Assembly: GCA_017411715.1 (NCBI GenBank)
Contig: JAFQPO010000004.1
Coordinates: 47,895-111,894 of the forward strand
Origin: Bacilli bacterium
GTDB taxonomy: Bacteria > Bacillota_I > Bacilli_A > ML615J-28 > CAG-313
DNA length: 64,000 nucleotides
Direction: 5' to 3'
Part shown: piece by piece, positions 44,219 through 51,842 of the stretch
Layout: every line of letters begins with the position of its first letter
How positions within the stretch are numbered: the stretch's first letter is position 1
Notes under the pieces: generated by a model
What the model saw: only the letters and a program-made list of their open reading frames with translations
Databases searched by the model: none
Told to the model about the DNA's origin: nothing
Translations under genes and position numbers: made by a program

Positions 44219-44268
44219 ATTTATGTTCTATAATTTTAACTTTACACATAAAATTAATTGGTGATACA

Positions 44269-45417
44269 ATGAAAAAAATAATAACTTTGATTATTATGAT
44301 AGTAATGGGGCTTTGCCTTCCTTATTTATATAGTGTTAAAATTTCTGCCGAACCTAACCTTGCAAATAATTCAAAAAGTGCTACCATGGTAAATGTGGAA
44401 ACAGGAGATGTAATATTTGAAAAAAATGCTAATGAAAAATTGGCTCCTGCTTCAATGACAAAAATTATGAGTATTATTTTGTTTATGGAAGCACTTGTGA
44501 GCGGTCAATTAAAAGCAGATCAATTAGTTACTACGTCACTTAATGCTTCGCAAATGGGAGGTTCACAAATTTTCTTAAGTGTTGGAGAACAAATGAAAGT
44601 AAGTGAATTATTAAAGTCAGTAGTTATTGCCTCCGCAAATGATGCTTGTGTTGCATTAGCAGAAGAAATTAGTGGTAGTATTGAATCATTTGTTAAATTA
44701 ATGAATGATAAGGCGAAAATGTTAGGTTTAGAAAATACTAATTTTGCAAACGCAACGGGATTGCCAATTGAAAATCATTATACGACTAGTAATGATATGG
44801 CTATAATGAGCGCTTATTTAATTAAAAATTATCCGGAGATAATTAAACTTAGTAGTACTTATGAAGATTATGTAAGAAAAGATACAGATAATCCTTTTTG
44901 GTTAGTCAATACTAATCGACTTGTTAAGCATTACCCTAGTATTGATGGATTAAAAACAGGTTGGACAAATGATGCGGGATATTGCTTGAGTGCAACATCA
45001 TATAATGATGACAATAAAATGCGCCTTGTCGCGGTTGTAATGGGATGTGAAACACCTCAAAAGAGAAGTGCTGATGTTGTAGAATTATTAAACTATGGAC
45101 ATAGTAATTATCACAATCAATTGGTTTTAAATAAAGGCAGTGTCATTTCAACAACTAATAATATAAAACTATTGCCAGAAGATGTTAGACTTTTAGTAAG
45201 TAATGATTTTTATGTATGCAAAAAGAAACAAGATAAAGAAAAAAACTACATTTTTAAATTGGAATTAAATAATGAAGATAATAATAAAGTAGGCATGGTT
45301 ATTATCTATGATGGTGATGTAGAAATAGGTAGAGTTGATGTTAATTATGAACTAGAACCACGTGAGGTTAACTATTGGTTACTATTATTTAGAATAATGA
45401 AAAGACTATTTAATTAG
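44269..45417 (+). CDS. dacF: D-alanyl-D-alanine carboxypeptidase (DacF-type)
   Basis: 382 residues with an N-terminal signal peptide (about 1-27, ending 'KISAEP'). Penicillin-binding motifs are SxxK (Ser62-Lys65 in ASMTK), SAN (Ser122-Asn124) and KTG (229-231). A C-terminal beta domain (PBP5_C-like, about 280-365) and a final hydrophobic segment suggest membrane attachment. It trims D-Ala from peptidoglycan stem peptides. Position immediately before spoIIAA matches Bacillus dacF, which acts in the forespore. GGTGAT ribosome-binding site. Confidence 0.9.
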   Translation: MKKIITLIIMIVMGLCLPYLYSVKISAEPNLANNSKSATMVNVETGDVIFEKNANEKLAPASMTKIMSIILFMEALVSGQLKADQLVTTSLNASQMGGSQIFLSVGEQMKVSELLKSVVIASANDACVALAEEISGSIESFVKLMNDKAKMLGLENTNFANATGLPIENHYTTSNDMAIMSAYLIKNYPEIIKLSSTYEDYVRKDTDNPFWLVNTNRLVKHYPSIDGLKTGWTNDAGYCLSATSYNDDNKMRLVAVVMGCETPQKRSADVVELLNYGHSNYHNQLVLNKGSVISTTNNIKLLPEDVRLLVSNDFYVCKKKQDKEKNYIFKLELNNEDNNKVGMVIIYDGDVEIGRVDVNYELEPREVNYWLLLFRIMKRLFN

Positions 45418-45510
45418 GATATAATATGACAAAAAATTATCTATTAATTAAAAAAGTCTTAATATTATGAAAAAAACATTAAAATTTTTTTGTCATCTTT
45501 TGTCTTATAG

Positions 45511-45537
45511 AGGGGTTTATATTTAAATCCCTTTTTA
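45511..45537 (+). terminator. Probable intrinsic terminator after dacF
   Basis: AGGGGTTTA / TAAATCCCT (45511-45519 with 45524-45532), one G-T pair, then TTTT. It separates dacF from the spoIIA operon by about 94 bp of gene-free sequence. Confidence 0.6.
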
Positions 45538-45545
45538 TAATGTTT

Positions 45546-45575
45546 AAGGATATGGTAAAATATTACAGCAAATAG
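45546..45575 (+). promoter_or_regulatory. Candidate spoIIA promoter (sigma-H-like or sigma-A extended -10)
   Basis: Two overlapping readings: 'AAGGATAT' (45546-45553) followed about 13 bp later by 'AGCAAAT' resembles a weak sigma-H promoter, and 'TGGTAAAAT' (45553-45561) is an extended -10 without a good -35. Sigma-H drives spoIIA in Bacillus. Confidence 0.4.
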
Positions 45576-45590
45576 GAAGTAGGGGTGGAA

Positions 45591-45941
45591 ATGAGTTTAA
45601 GTTTACAAATGTCAATTAAAAGAAATGTTTTGTATGTTCGCTTGCGTGGAGAACTTGATCAAGCTAGTGTAGAAAGATTAAAGTATCGCGTAACGGAAGT
45701 TATTAATAAGTACTATATTGTTCATATAGTGATAAATCTTAAAGAAGTGCCATTTATGGATAGTAGTGGTATTGGATTTATAATTGGTAGATATTCACAA
45801 TTAAAAGAAAGAAAAGGGAAAGTAGTAGTGTGTTCGATGAATGAACTTATCGAAAGGATATTTACTTTATCTGGTTTAAAGAAAATTTGTTTAGTAGCAG
45901 CATCTGAAGATGAAGCGCAAAATATATTGGAGGTAGCATGA
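45591..45941 (+). CDS. spoIIAA: Anti-anti-sigma factor SpoIIAA
   Basis: 116 residues from the ATG at 45591, with AGGGG 6 bp upstream; a GTG two codons earlier overlaps the site. STAS-domain fold with the phosphorylation motif MDSSGIGF, Ser58 at the same number as in Bacillus. Dephosphorylated SpoIIAA releases SigF from SpoIIAB in the forespore. The start of spoIIAB overlaps the stop by 4 bp (ATGA), giving translational coupling. Confidence 0.95.
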   Translation: MSLSLQMSIKRNVLYVRLRGELDQASVERLKYRVTEVINKYYIVHIVINLKEVPFMDSSGIGFIIGRYSQLKERKGKVVVCSMNELIERIFTLSGLKKICLVAASEDEAQNILEVA

Positions 45942-46360
45942 ATAATTTAATGAGTGTAAAGTTTTTAGCTAAAAAAGAAAATGTCATTTTCGCAAGAGGT
46001 GTAGCGGGAGCTTTTTTAGTAAATTTAAATTTAGAATTAGGTTTTTTAAATGAAATAAAAACAGCGATATCAGAAGCAGTAACTAATTCAATTGTTCATG
46101 GTTACTTGTGTGATGATACAAAATTAGTTGAATTATCGATGTCGTATGATGATGAAGTTGTAACAGTTGAGATTATTGATAATGGAGTAGGGATTGAAGA
46201 TATCACAAAAGCAAAAGAACCTTTATATTCGACCAAATTAGAAGAAGAAAGAGCTGGTTTAGGTTTTACAATTATGGAAGTTTTTACAGATCAATTATTA
46301 GTGACATCAATTGTTAATCAAGGAACAAAGGTGAAAATGATTAAGAAATACTATGAATAA
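45938..46360 (+). CDS. spoIIAB: Anti-sigma F factor/serine kinase SpoIIAB
   Basis: 140 residues, GHKL ATPase fold. Arg20 (IFARG), known in Bacillus to contact SigF, is at the same position. The N-box 'SEAVTNSIVHG' with Asn50, G1 'IIDNGVGIED' and G2 'ERAGLGFTIME' are intact. It phosphorylates SpoIIAA and binds SigF. Overlaps sigF by 8 bp. It has every expected residue even though its partner SigF is shortened. Confidence 0.95.
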   Translation: MNNLMSVKFLAKKENVIFARGVAGAFLVNLNLELGFLNEIKTAISEAVTNSIVHGYLCDDTKLVELSMSYDDEVVTVEIIDNGVGIEDITKAKEPLYSTKLEEERAGLGFTIMEVFTDQLLVTSIVNQGTKVKMIKKYYE

Positions 46361-46805
46361 TATAAAAATTGATAGTTATGAATTTATTATAAATAAACAT
46401 AAAGGATTAGTTTATCATATTGTTAATCGGTTTAATGTTTGTGCATTTGACCGAGATGATTTAATACAAGTTGGGTTAATGGCTCTTTTACAAGCAGCTA
46501 AGAGATTTGACATTAATAAAGGGATTAAATTTTCGACTTATGCGGTGCCATTTATCTTATGGAGTATAAAAAAAGAATTACGAAATAAAGTATGTTATTT
46601 AAATGAAGAAGAAATTGATAATTTAAAATCACCGACTGATAATTTTAAGTATCAATATTTAAATGAAGAAGAACAAGAATTATATAAATTAAGAGTAATT
46701 AAACAATTATCACAAAGAGAAATTGCTAATAAATTAGGAGTGGATCAATCAACTATTTCAAGAAAACTAAAAAAATTAAAAGTTGAGATTAAAAAAGGTA
46801 TGTAA
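46353..46805 (+). CDS. sigF: Shortened sporulation sigma factor SigF lacking region 3
   Basis: 150 residues against about 250 in Bacillus. Region 2 is complete (about 14-78: 'DLIQVGLMALLQAAKRFD', 'KFSTYAVPFILWSIKKELR'). A linker of about 25 residues, with no helix pair resembling region 3, leads straight to region 4 (about 103-146: 'EEQELYKLRVIKQLSQREIA', 'VDQSTISRKLKKL', the helix-turn-helix reading the -35 box). There is no stop or frameshift; the reading frame is continuous and tightly overlaps spoIIAB. In Bacillus/Geobacillus region 3 is the segment seen bound to SpoIIAB, so control here must differ. It should direct early forespore transcription. Confidence 0.85.
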   Translation: MNNIKIDSYEFIINKHKGLVYHIVNRFNVCAFDRDDLIQVGLMALLQAAKRFDINKGIKFSTYAVPFILWSIKKELRNKVCYLNEEEIDNLKSPTDNFKYQYLNEEEQELYKLRVIKQLSQREIANKLGVDQSTISRKLKKLKVEIKKGM

Positions 46806-46815
46806 TGTTAAAAAA

Positions 46816-46835
46816 CACCAATAATAATATTGGTG
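46816..46835 (+). promoter_or_regulatory. Hairpin covering the spoVAC ribosome-binding site
   Basis: CACCAATA-ATAA-TATTGGTG is a perfect 8-bp stem with no T-run, so not a terminator. Its 3' arm contains GGTG of the GGTGAT ribosome-binding site (46832-46837), 3 bp before the spoVAC ATG. It could hold spoVAC translation low when co-transcribed with sigF. Confidence 0.5.
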
Positions 46836-46840
46836 ATTAA

Positions 46841-47281
46841 ATGGAGAAAAGAATAGTAAAAAATGCATTAGATAAAAATAAAATAAAAAGACCTGTATTA
46901 AAAAATTCTATTAAGGCATTTGTGGTGGGAGGACTAATTGCGATTATAGCTCAAGGATTACTTGATTTATATATGAGAGTATTTGAGCTTGATAAATCAA
47001 CTTCAACTAGCATGATGTCAATTACTTTAGTTTTTATTGCTTCAATATTAACAGGAATTGGTGTCTATGATAAAATTGGACAATTATCAGGAGCAGGAAC
47101 GATTATACCTATTACAGGATTCTCTAATTCAATGACTTCAGCTGCACTAGAATCTAAATCTGAAGGTGTTATTTTAGGAATTATGACTAATATGTTTAAA
47201 TTAGCCGGTGCCGTAATTGTAGCTGGAGTAGTTAGTTCATTTGTTTTTGGAACATTAATTTATCTAGTGGGGTTGTTATAA
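46841..47281 (+). CDS. spoVAC: Stage V sporulation protein AC
   Basis: 146 residues with a basic N-terminus and about four membrane helices (about 25-48, 60-78, 88-110, 120-145). 'GAGTIIPITGFSNSMTSAALE' (read as GAGTIIPITGFSN and SMTSAALE) is the SpoVAC signature. It forms the inner-membrane channel used for dipicolinic acid uptake and release in spores, and acts as a mechanosensitive channel in Bacillus. 35 bp after sigF, overlapping spoVAD by 1 bp. SpoVAA and SpoVAB are absent, as in the Clostridia-type minimal operon. Confidence 0.93.
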   Translation: MEKRIVKNALDKNKIKRPVLKNSIKAFVVGGLIAIIAQGLLDLYMRVFELDKSTSTSMMSITLVFIASILTGIGVYDKIGQLSGAGTIIPITGFSNSMTSAALESKSEGVILGIMTNMFKLAGAVIVAGVVSSFVFGTLIYLVGLL

Positions 47282-48291
47282 TGAAAAAGATTGGAAAAAA
47301 TAGTATTATCTTTGATGATGTTTATCTTTTTTCAGCTGCTACTGTTTCAGGCCCTACAGAAAAAAATGGTCCTCTTGGCGGATTTTTTGATTCAAGTTAT
47401 GAAAAGTTAGATTGTGGCGAGTCATCATGGGAAAAAGCCGAAGCTAGGCTTATGAATGACGCAATTAGACTTGCTTTATTTAAGGCTGGTTTATCAGAAG
47501 AAGATTTATCTTTAATAGTTGCGGGGGACTTAAATAATCAGCTAGGAGTTTCTAATAGTGTGATGAAAGATAAAAAGGTTCCTTTTTTAGGCGTTTATGG
47601 AGCTTGCTCAACATCCGTTTTAAGTTTGATTAATGGTAGTGTTTATATAGACAATGGATTTGGTAATTATATAGCCTGTGCAACAAGCTCTCATAATGCA
47701 ACTAGTGAAAGACAATTTCGTTATCCGACCGAATATGGTGGACAAAAGCCTAGTTCTTTAACTTCTACTGCTACAGGTGCCGGCTGTGGGATTGTATCTA
47801 AAAATAAATCTTCTATTAAGATTACTGCTGCAACACTCGGTGAAGTTTATGATGCGGAATGTTATGATTCTTTAGATATGGGACGAACAATGGCACCTGC
47901 TGCGGCTTTTACTCTTAAACAGCATTTAAAGGATTTAAATGTTAGTATTGACGATTATGATTTAATTATTACTGGTGATTTATCTACGTATGGTAAAAAA
48001 GTATTTGATGATATTTTATTAGAATATGACATTGATGTTAGAAATCGTCATCATGATGCAGGATGTATGTTGTATAATCCTAATAGACAAACTGTATTAG
48101 CAGGAGGTAGTGGGTGTGCATGTTGCGCACTTGTTATGTATGGTTTTATAGTAGAAGAAATGATAAAAAAGAATTTAAATAAAGTATTGATTATCGCAAC
48201 AGGTGCCTTACATAATCCAATCATGATTGCTCAAAAAGAATCAATCCCGGCGATAGCCCATGCTATTTGTTTAGAAAGAGGTGCAGTATGA
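47281..48291 (+). CDS. spoVAD: Stage V sporulation protein AD
   Basis: 336 residues, thiolase-like fold. 'SAATVSGPTEKNGPLGGFFD', 'GVYGACSTSVLSL', 'YPTEYGGQKPSSLTSTATGAG' and 'GGSGCACCALVMYG' are conserved in SpoVAD. It binds dipicolinic acid at the spore inner membrane surface. Overlaps both neighbours, indicating tight co-translation. Confidence 0.95.
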   Translation: MKKIGKNSIIFDDVYLFSAATVSGPTEKNGPLGGFFDSSYEKLDCGESSWEKAEARLMNDAIRLALFKAGLSEEDLSLIVAGDLNNQLGVSNSVMKDKKVPFLGVYGACSTSVLSLINGSVYIDNGFGNYIACATSSHNATSERQFRYPTEYGGQKPSSLTSTATGAGCGIVSKNKSSIKITAATLGEVYDAECYDSLDMGRTMAPAAAFTLKQHLKDLNVSIDDYDLIITGDLSTYGKKVFDDILLEYDIDVRNRHHDAGCMLYNPNRQTVLAGGSGCACCALVMYGFIVEEMIKKNLNKVLIIATGALHNPIMIAQKESIPAIAHAICLERGAV

Positions 48292-48638
48292 TTTATATTT
48301 ATGCATTCTTAGTCGGGGGATTAATTTGCCTAATTGGACAATTATTATTAGATGTTGCGAAATGGTTGCCTGTACATATTACAATATTTTTTGTATGTTT
48401 AGGTTCATTATTAGAAGCTTTCGGGTTATATGATATCTTGATAGATTTTGCTGGCGGTGGAGCTTTAATGCCGATTTCTAGTTTTGGGCATTCTTTAACT
48501 CATGCTGCTTTAGAGGCAAGTCAAACAAGTGGTTATTTAGGATTATTTACTGGTGTATTTGATATTACTGCTGGAGGAATTACAGCCGCAATATTATTTG
48601 CTTTTTTTACCGCACTAGTTTTTAAACCTAAAGGATGA
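48288..48638 (+). CDS. spoVAEB: Stage V sporulation protein AE (SpoVAEB type)
   Basis: 116 residues from the ATG at 48288, which overlaps the spoVAD stop (ATGA). Four membrane helices. 'GALMPISSFGHSLTHAALE' matches SpoVAEb and is related to SpoVAC's 'ITGFSNSMTSAALE', as expected for paralogous channel subunits. It works with SpoVAC and SpoVAD in dipicolinic acid transport. Confidence 0.93.
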   Translation: MIYIYAFLVGGLICLIGQLLLDVAKWLPVHITIFFVCLGSLLEAFGLYDILIDFAGGGALMPISSFGHSLTHAALEASQTSGYLGLFTGVFDITAGGITAAILFAFFTALVFKPKG

Positions 48639-48640
48639 AT

Positions 48641-50017
48641 ATGATGAGAGACAAACTTGACCAAAAACTAGGATATGGTCAAGTTTTTGATATTAAAAGA
48701 AGAATTATTAGTTTTAATAACCAAGAATTAACAATATACTTTTCATCTTTTTTAGTTGATAATGATAATATTGTTCAATTATTATTAGGTTTTATTGAAA
48801 CAAATTATCATGATGATGCTTTTGGAAATAAAAGTGTTTTAGCACATCTGGCTAATCACAATTTAACGGTAGAAGAAAATTTAGATACTATTGTTACTAA
48901 TATTTTAAGTGGTTTAGTTGCGATTGTTATAAATGATGAGACGTCTGTTATAGTACTTGATTTAAGAAATTACCCAGGTCGCTCAATTGGTGAACCAGAT
49001 AGCGAAAAAGTAGTGCGTGGGTCAAGAGATGGTTTTACTGAAAGTATCGCCACAAACATGGGCTTAATTAGAAGAAGAATTAGAAGTGGAAGGCTAAGAA
49101 GTGAAGTTTTTCAAATTGGAGATTATAGTAAAACTGATGTAGCTTTAATATATTTAGATGAATTTGTTGATCAAAAAGCATTAAATGATGCAAGAGACAA
49201 GATTAAAAATGTTAGAACTGTTGATTTAACCATGAGTGATAAAGCATTAGAAGAATTGATTGCCGATAACAATTTATCACCTTATCCGCTTGTTAGATAT
49301 ACAGAAAGACCCGATACGTTTGTGGCACATTTATATCAAGGGGCATTTGGAATATTGGTTGATACATCACCTAGTGCAATTTTAGCTCCTACAACCATTT
49401 TTGATCATATGCAACATGCGGAAGAATTTAGACAAACACCAATTAGTGGAACATACTTGAGAATTTTAAGAATGATTGGAATAATTCTTTCGTTTCTTTT
49501 AATGCCAATTTGGTTTACAGTTATTGAAAGTGATATTGAAATACCTTCATTCTTCAGTAAAGTCTTTAGTTATGAAGGAACTAAAAACTACGTTTTTTTA
49601 CAAATAATTCTTGCTGAAGTAGGATTAGAACTTTTAAGAATGGCATCTATCCATACGCCTAACTCGCTTTCTACTTCGATGGGATTAATCGCAGGTGTTA
49701 TTATTGGCGATATAGCAATCGAACTAGGTTTATTTACGCCTGCGATTGTTTTAATAGGGTCAATTTCCGCAATTGGTTCTTTTATAACTCCTAGTTATGA
49801 ATTATCACTTGCAAACAAGATTGTAAAATTAATTTTATTATTTTTAATTAAATTCTTTGGCATTTATGGTTTTATTAGTGGATTAATATTACTTATTATA
49901 CATTTAGCTACAAGAAAAAGTTTTACTAGACCTTACTTATATCCTTTAATTCCTTTTTCTTTTAAAAACCTAATTAAACAGCTAATTAGATTTCCTTATC
50001 GTAATAAACAACATTAA
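48641..50017 (+). CDS. spoVAF: Stage V sporulation protein AF (GerA-family)
   Basis: 458 residues. The ATG at 48641 has AAAGGA 5-6 bp upstream; in-frame ATGs at 48635 and 48644 also exist. The N-terminal cytoplasmic half contains 'PGRSIGEPDSEKVVRGSRDGF' (read as PGRSIGEPDSEKV and GSRDGF), 'ESIATNMGLIRRRIRSGRL' and 'DVALIYLDEFVD', the Spore_GerA signature. About five membrane helices follow from residue 270. SpoVAF enhances dipicolinic acid release during germination in Bacillus. Last gene of the spoVA block. Confidence 0.92.
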   Translation: MMRDKLDQKLGYGQVFDIKRRIISFNNQELTIYFSSFLVDNDNIVQLLLGFIETNYHDDAFGNKSVLAHLANHNLTVEENLDTIVTNILSGLVAIVINDETSVIVLDLRNYPGRSIGEPDSEKVVRGSRDGFTESIATNMGLIRRRIRSGRLRSEVFQIGDYSKTDVALIYLDEFVDQKALNDARDKIKNVRTVDLTMSDKALEELIADNNLSPYPLVRYTERPDTFVAHLYQGAFGILVDTSPSAILAPTTIFDHMQHAEEFRQTPISGTYLRILRMIGIILSFLLMPIWFTVIESDIEIPSFFSKVFSYEGTKNYVFLQIILAEVGLELLRMASIHTPNSLSTSMGLIAGVIIGDIAIELGLFTPAIVLIGSISAIGSFITPSYELSLANKIVKLILLFLIKFFGIYGFISGLILLIIHLATRKSFTRPYLYPLIPFSFKNLIKQLIRFPYRNKQH

Positions 50018-50035
50018 TATTGATTTGCTTATTGA

Positions 50036-50064
50036 TTGATATTTTAGTGATTTTTTGGTAGAAT
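50036..50064 (+). promoter_or_regulatory. Promoter TTGATA-17-TAGAAT
   Basis: TTGATA at 50036-50041, 17 bp, TAGAAT at 50059-50064 with TGG ahead, 39 bp before the RNase J-like start. Confidence 0.6.
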
Positions 50065-50102
50065 TTACTAAAGTATTATAAAGTATAAATTGTGAGGAAA
50101 TT

Positions 50103-51764
50103 ATGAGCAAAATTAAAGTAGCAGCATTAGGAGGAATTGGTGAAAACGGCAAAAATATGTTTGTTGTTGAAGTAGATAACCGAATATTTGTCCTTGATGC
50201 TGGTTTAAAATATCCAGAGGTAGACTTATATGGTGTTGATGCGATAATCCCAAATATGGATTATTTAATTGAAAATAGAAATCGTATTGAGGGAGTTTTC
50301 TTATCACATGCCCATGAAGATCATATAGGTGCACTACCATTTTTATTACAAAAAATCCATACTCGTGTTTATGGTAGTAATTTTACAATTACGTTATTAG
50401 AAAATTTAATTAGTCAAAGTAATATCGATATTAGAAAAACCAAACTATATCGTATTAATACAAATAAAAAGTACACTTTTGGAAATGTAAATGTTGCATT
50501 TTTTGGGACTACTCACTCTATTCCTGAATCTTGTGGAATTGTAATAGAAACAGAAGATGGTTCAATTGTATTTGCTCCTGACTTTAATTTTCATTTGCCA
50601 CCAACACCTGCATATCAAACTGAATTTGATAAAATAACAGCTCTTTCTAATAGTAATGTGTTACTTGCTATGACTGAAAGCATTGGTATTAGTGAAGTTG
50701 ACCGTTCAAACAATGATATTATGTTTGAACATATTATTAATTCTTGTCTTAATACTGCAGCAGGGAAAGTATTCATTGGGATTTATGCGACTGATTTAAG
50801 TAGAATCCAAAAAGTTGTCGATGTTGCTAGTGCACAAGGATATAAAGTTATTTTACACTTTCCAACAAGAGATAAAATATTAAATGTTGCGTTAAAAAAT
50901 AAATATATTACAATTCCTGAATCATCATATGTAGATTATAAGACATTTAATCAAAGTGCTCATCAAAAAATAGTGATTATTTTATCAGGAGTTGGATTAC
51001 AACCATATCGTAGTGTGACAAAGATTTTAAATGGTCAAAGCAAACAATTTACAATGGAAAAAAATGATCAAGTAATGTTCGTTTCTGATCCGATTCCAGG
51101 GACTACTAAAGAAGCCTTGCAGACTTTAGATTTACTTGCAAGACATGATATTAAAACTATTCGTGTAGAAAATAAAATGTTAAGAACATCACACGCTACT
51201 GCGGAAGACTTATTGATGTTTTATCAAATGATTAAGCCTAAGTATATCATGCCGATTGTAGGTGAATATCGTCATTTACAACGTCATTATGACTTAATTG
51301 AAAAACAAACTGCTGTTAACTCTGAAGTTTTGAAACTTGATAATGGAAAAGTAATTGTTTTTGAAAATGGTTCTGTTAGTGAGAGCGAAGTAATTGCAAC
51401 TGGCTCATTTTTAGTAGATGGATCTTTAATGGATAGTGTTAATGATAAAGTTGTTGAAGAAAGAAATACGTTAGCAGAAGAAGGTGCTGTATTCATCCTT
51501 ATTAATATTAATCAACGTACTAGAATGTTAATTAATAATCCGGTTGTTTATATGAAGGGATGCGTTTTGGGAGGAAATGTTGATGAGTATAAGAAGAATG
51601 TTTCTGAAATGGCTTTAAAACATGCTACTAACGCACTTAAAAAAGGTAAATTTGAACAAGCTTATTTACAAAACCTTTTAGAAACTGAAGTAGGTAGAAT
51701 GACTTATCGTATTTATAAAAGACGTCCAGTTATTATTCCTATCATCAATGAAATGATACAATAA
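50103..51764 (+). CDS. RNase J-like metallo-beta-lactamase ribonuclease with altered active site
   Basis: 553 residues. Beta-lactamase/beta-CASP fold: 'GGIGENGKNMFVVE', metal motif HAHEDH (His69, His71, Asp73, His74), His138 (TTHSIPES), Asp160 (APDF). Key C-terminal parts differ from active RNase J: PxHGEYR, whose His binds metal, is 'MPIVGEYRH' with Val386; the phosphate-binding 'HxSGHA' is 'RTSHA', one residue shorter; the 'GSQGEP' loop is 'SGVGLQP'. This resembles, and goes beyond, the substitutions in the weakly active RNase J2. I infer a J2-like, poorly active or structural subunit for an RNase J encoded elsewhere. Gene has its own promoter and terminator. Confidence 0.82.
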   Translation: MSKIKVAALGGIGENGKNMFVVEVDNRIFVLDAGLKYPEVDLYGVDAIIPNMDYLIENRNRIEGVFLSHAHEDHIGALPFLLQKIHTRVYGSNFTITLLENLISQSNIDIRKTKLYRINTNKKYTFGNVNVAFFGTTHSIPESCGIVIETEDGSIVFAPDFNFHLPPTPAYQTEFDKITALSNSNVLLAMTESIGISEVDRSNNDIMFEHIINSCLNTAAGKVFIGIYATDLSRIQKVVDVASAQGYKVILHFPTRDKILNVALKNKYITIPESSYVDYKTFNQSAHQKIVIILSGVGLQPYRSVTKILNGQSKQFTMEKNDQVMFVSDPIPGTTKEALQTLDLLARHDIKTIRVENKMLRTSHATAEDLLMFYQMIKPKYIMPIVGEYRHLQRHYDLIEKQTAVNSEVLKLDNGKVIVFENGSVSESEVIATGSFLVDGSLMDSVNDKVVEERNTLAEEGAVFILININQRTRMLINNPVVYMKGCVLGGNVDEYKKNVSEMALKHATNALKKGKFEQAYLQNLLETEVGRMTYRIYKRRPVIIPIINEMIQ

Positions 51765-51770
51765 ATTTGA

Positions 51771-51801
51771 AAATGCGGATAATCGATATCTGCATTTTTT
51801 T
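51771..51801 (+). terminator. Intrinsic terminator
   Basis: AAATGCGGATA / TATCTGCATTT (51771-51781 with 51787-51797), one G-T pair, then a T-run. Confidence 0.8.
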
Positions 51802-51817
51802 ACATTTTCCGCATATG

Positions 51818-51842
51818 ATATTAAGACAGGAGGTCTTAATAT
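51818..51842 (+). promoter_or_regulatory. Hairpin with Shine-Dalgarno in the loop and AUU start in the stem
   Basis: ATATTAAGAC-AGGAG-GTCTTAATAT is a perfect 10-bp inverted repeat with a 5-base loop. AGGAGGT (51828-51834) begins in the loop, and the 3' arm runs into the inferred ATT start at 51841. No T-run follows, so it is not a terminator. It could control translation or be a protein-binding site. Confidence 0.6.

Noticed and set aside
46353..46805. Frameshift or nonsense mutation as the cause of short SigF
   Set aside because: Regions 2 and 4 are in one frame and no region 3-like peptide is visible in other frames between them; the gene ends after a normal region 4.
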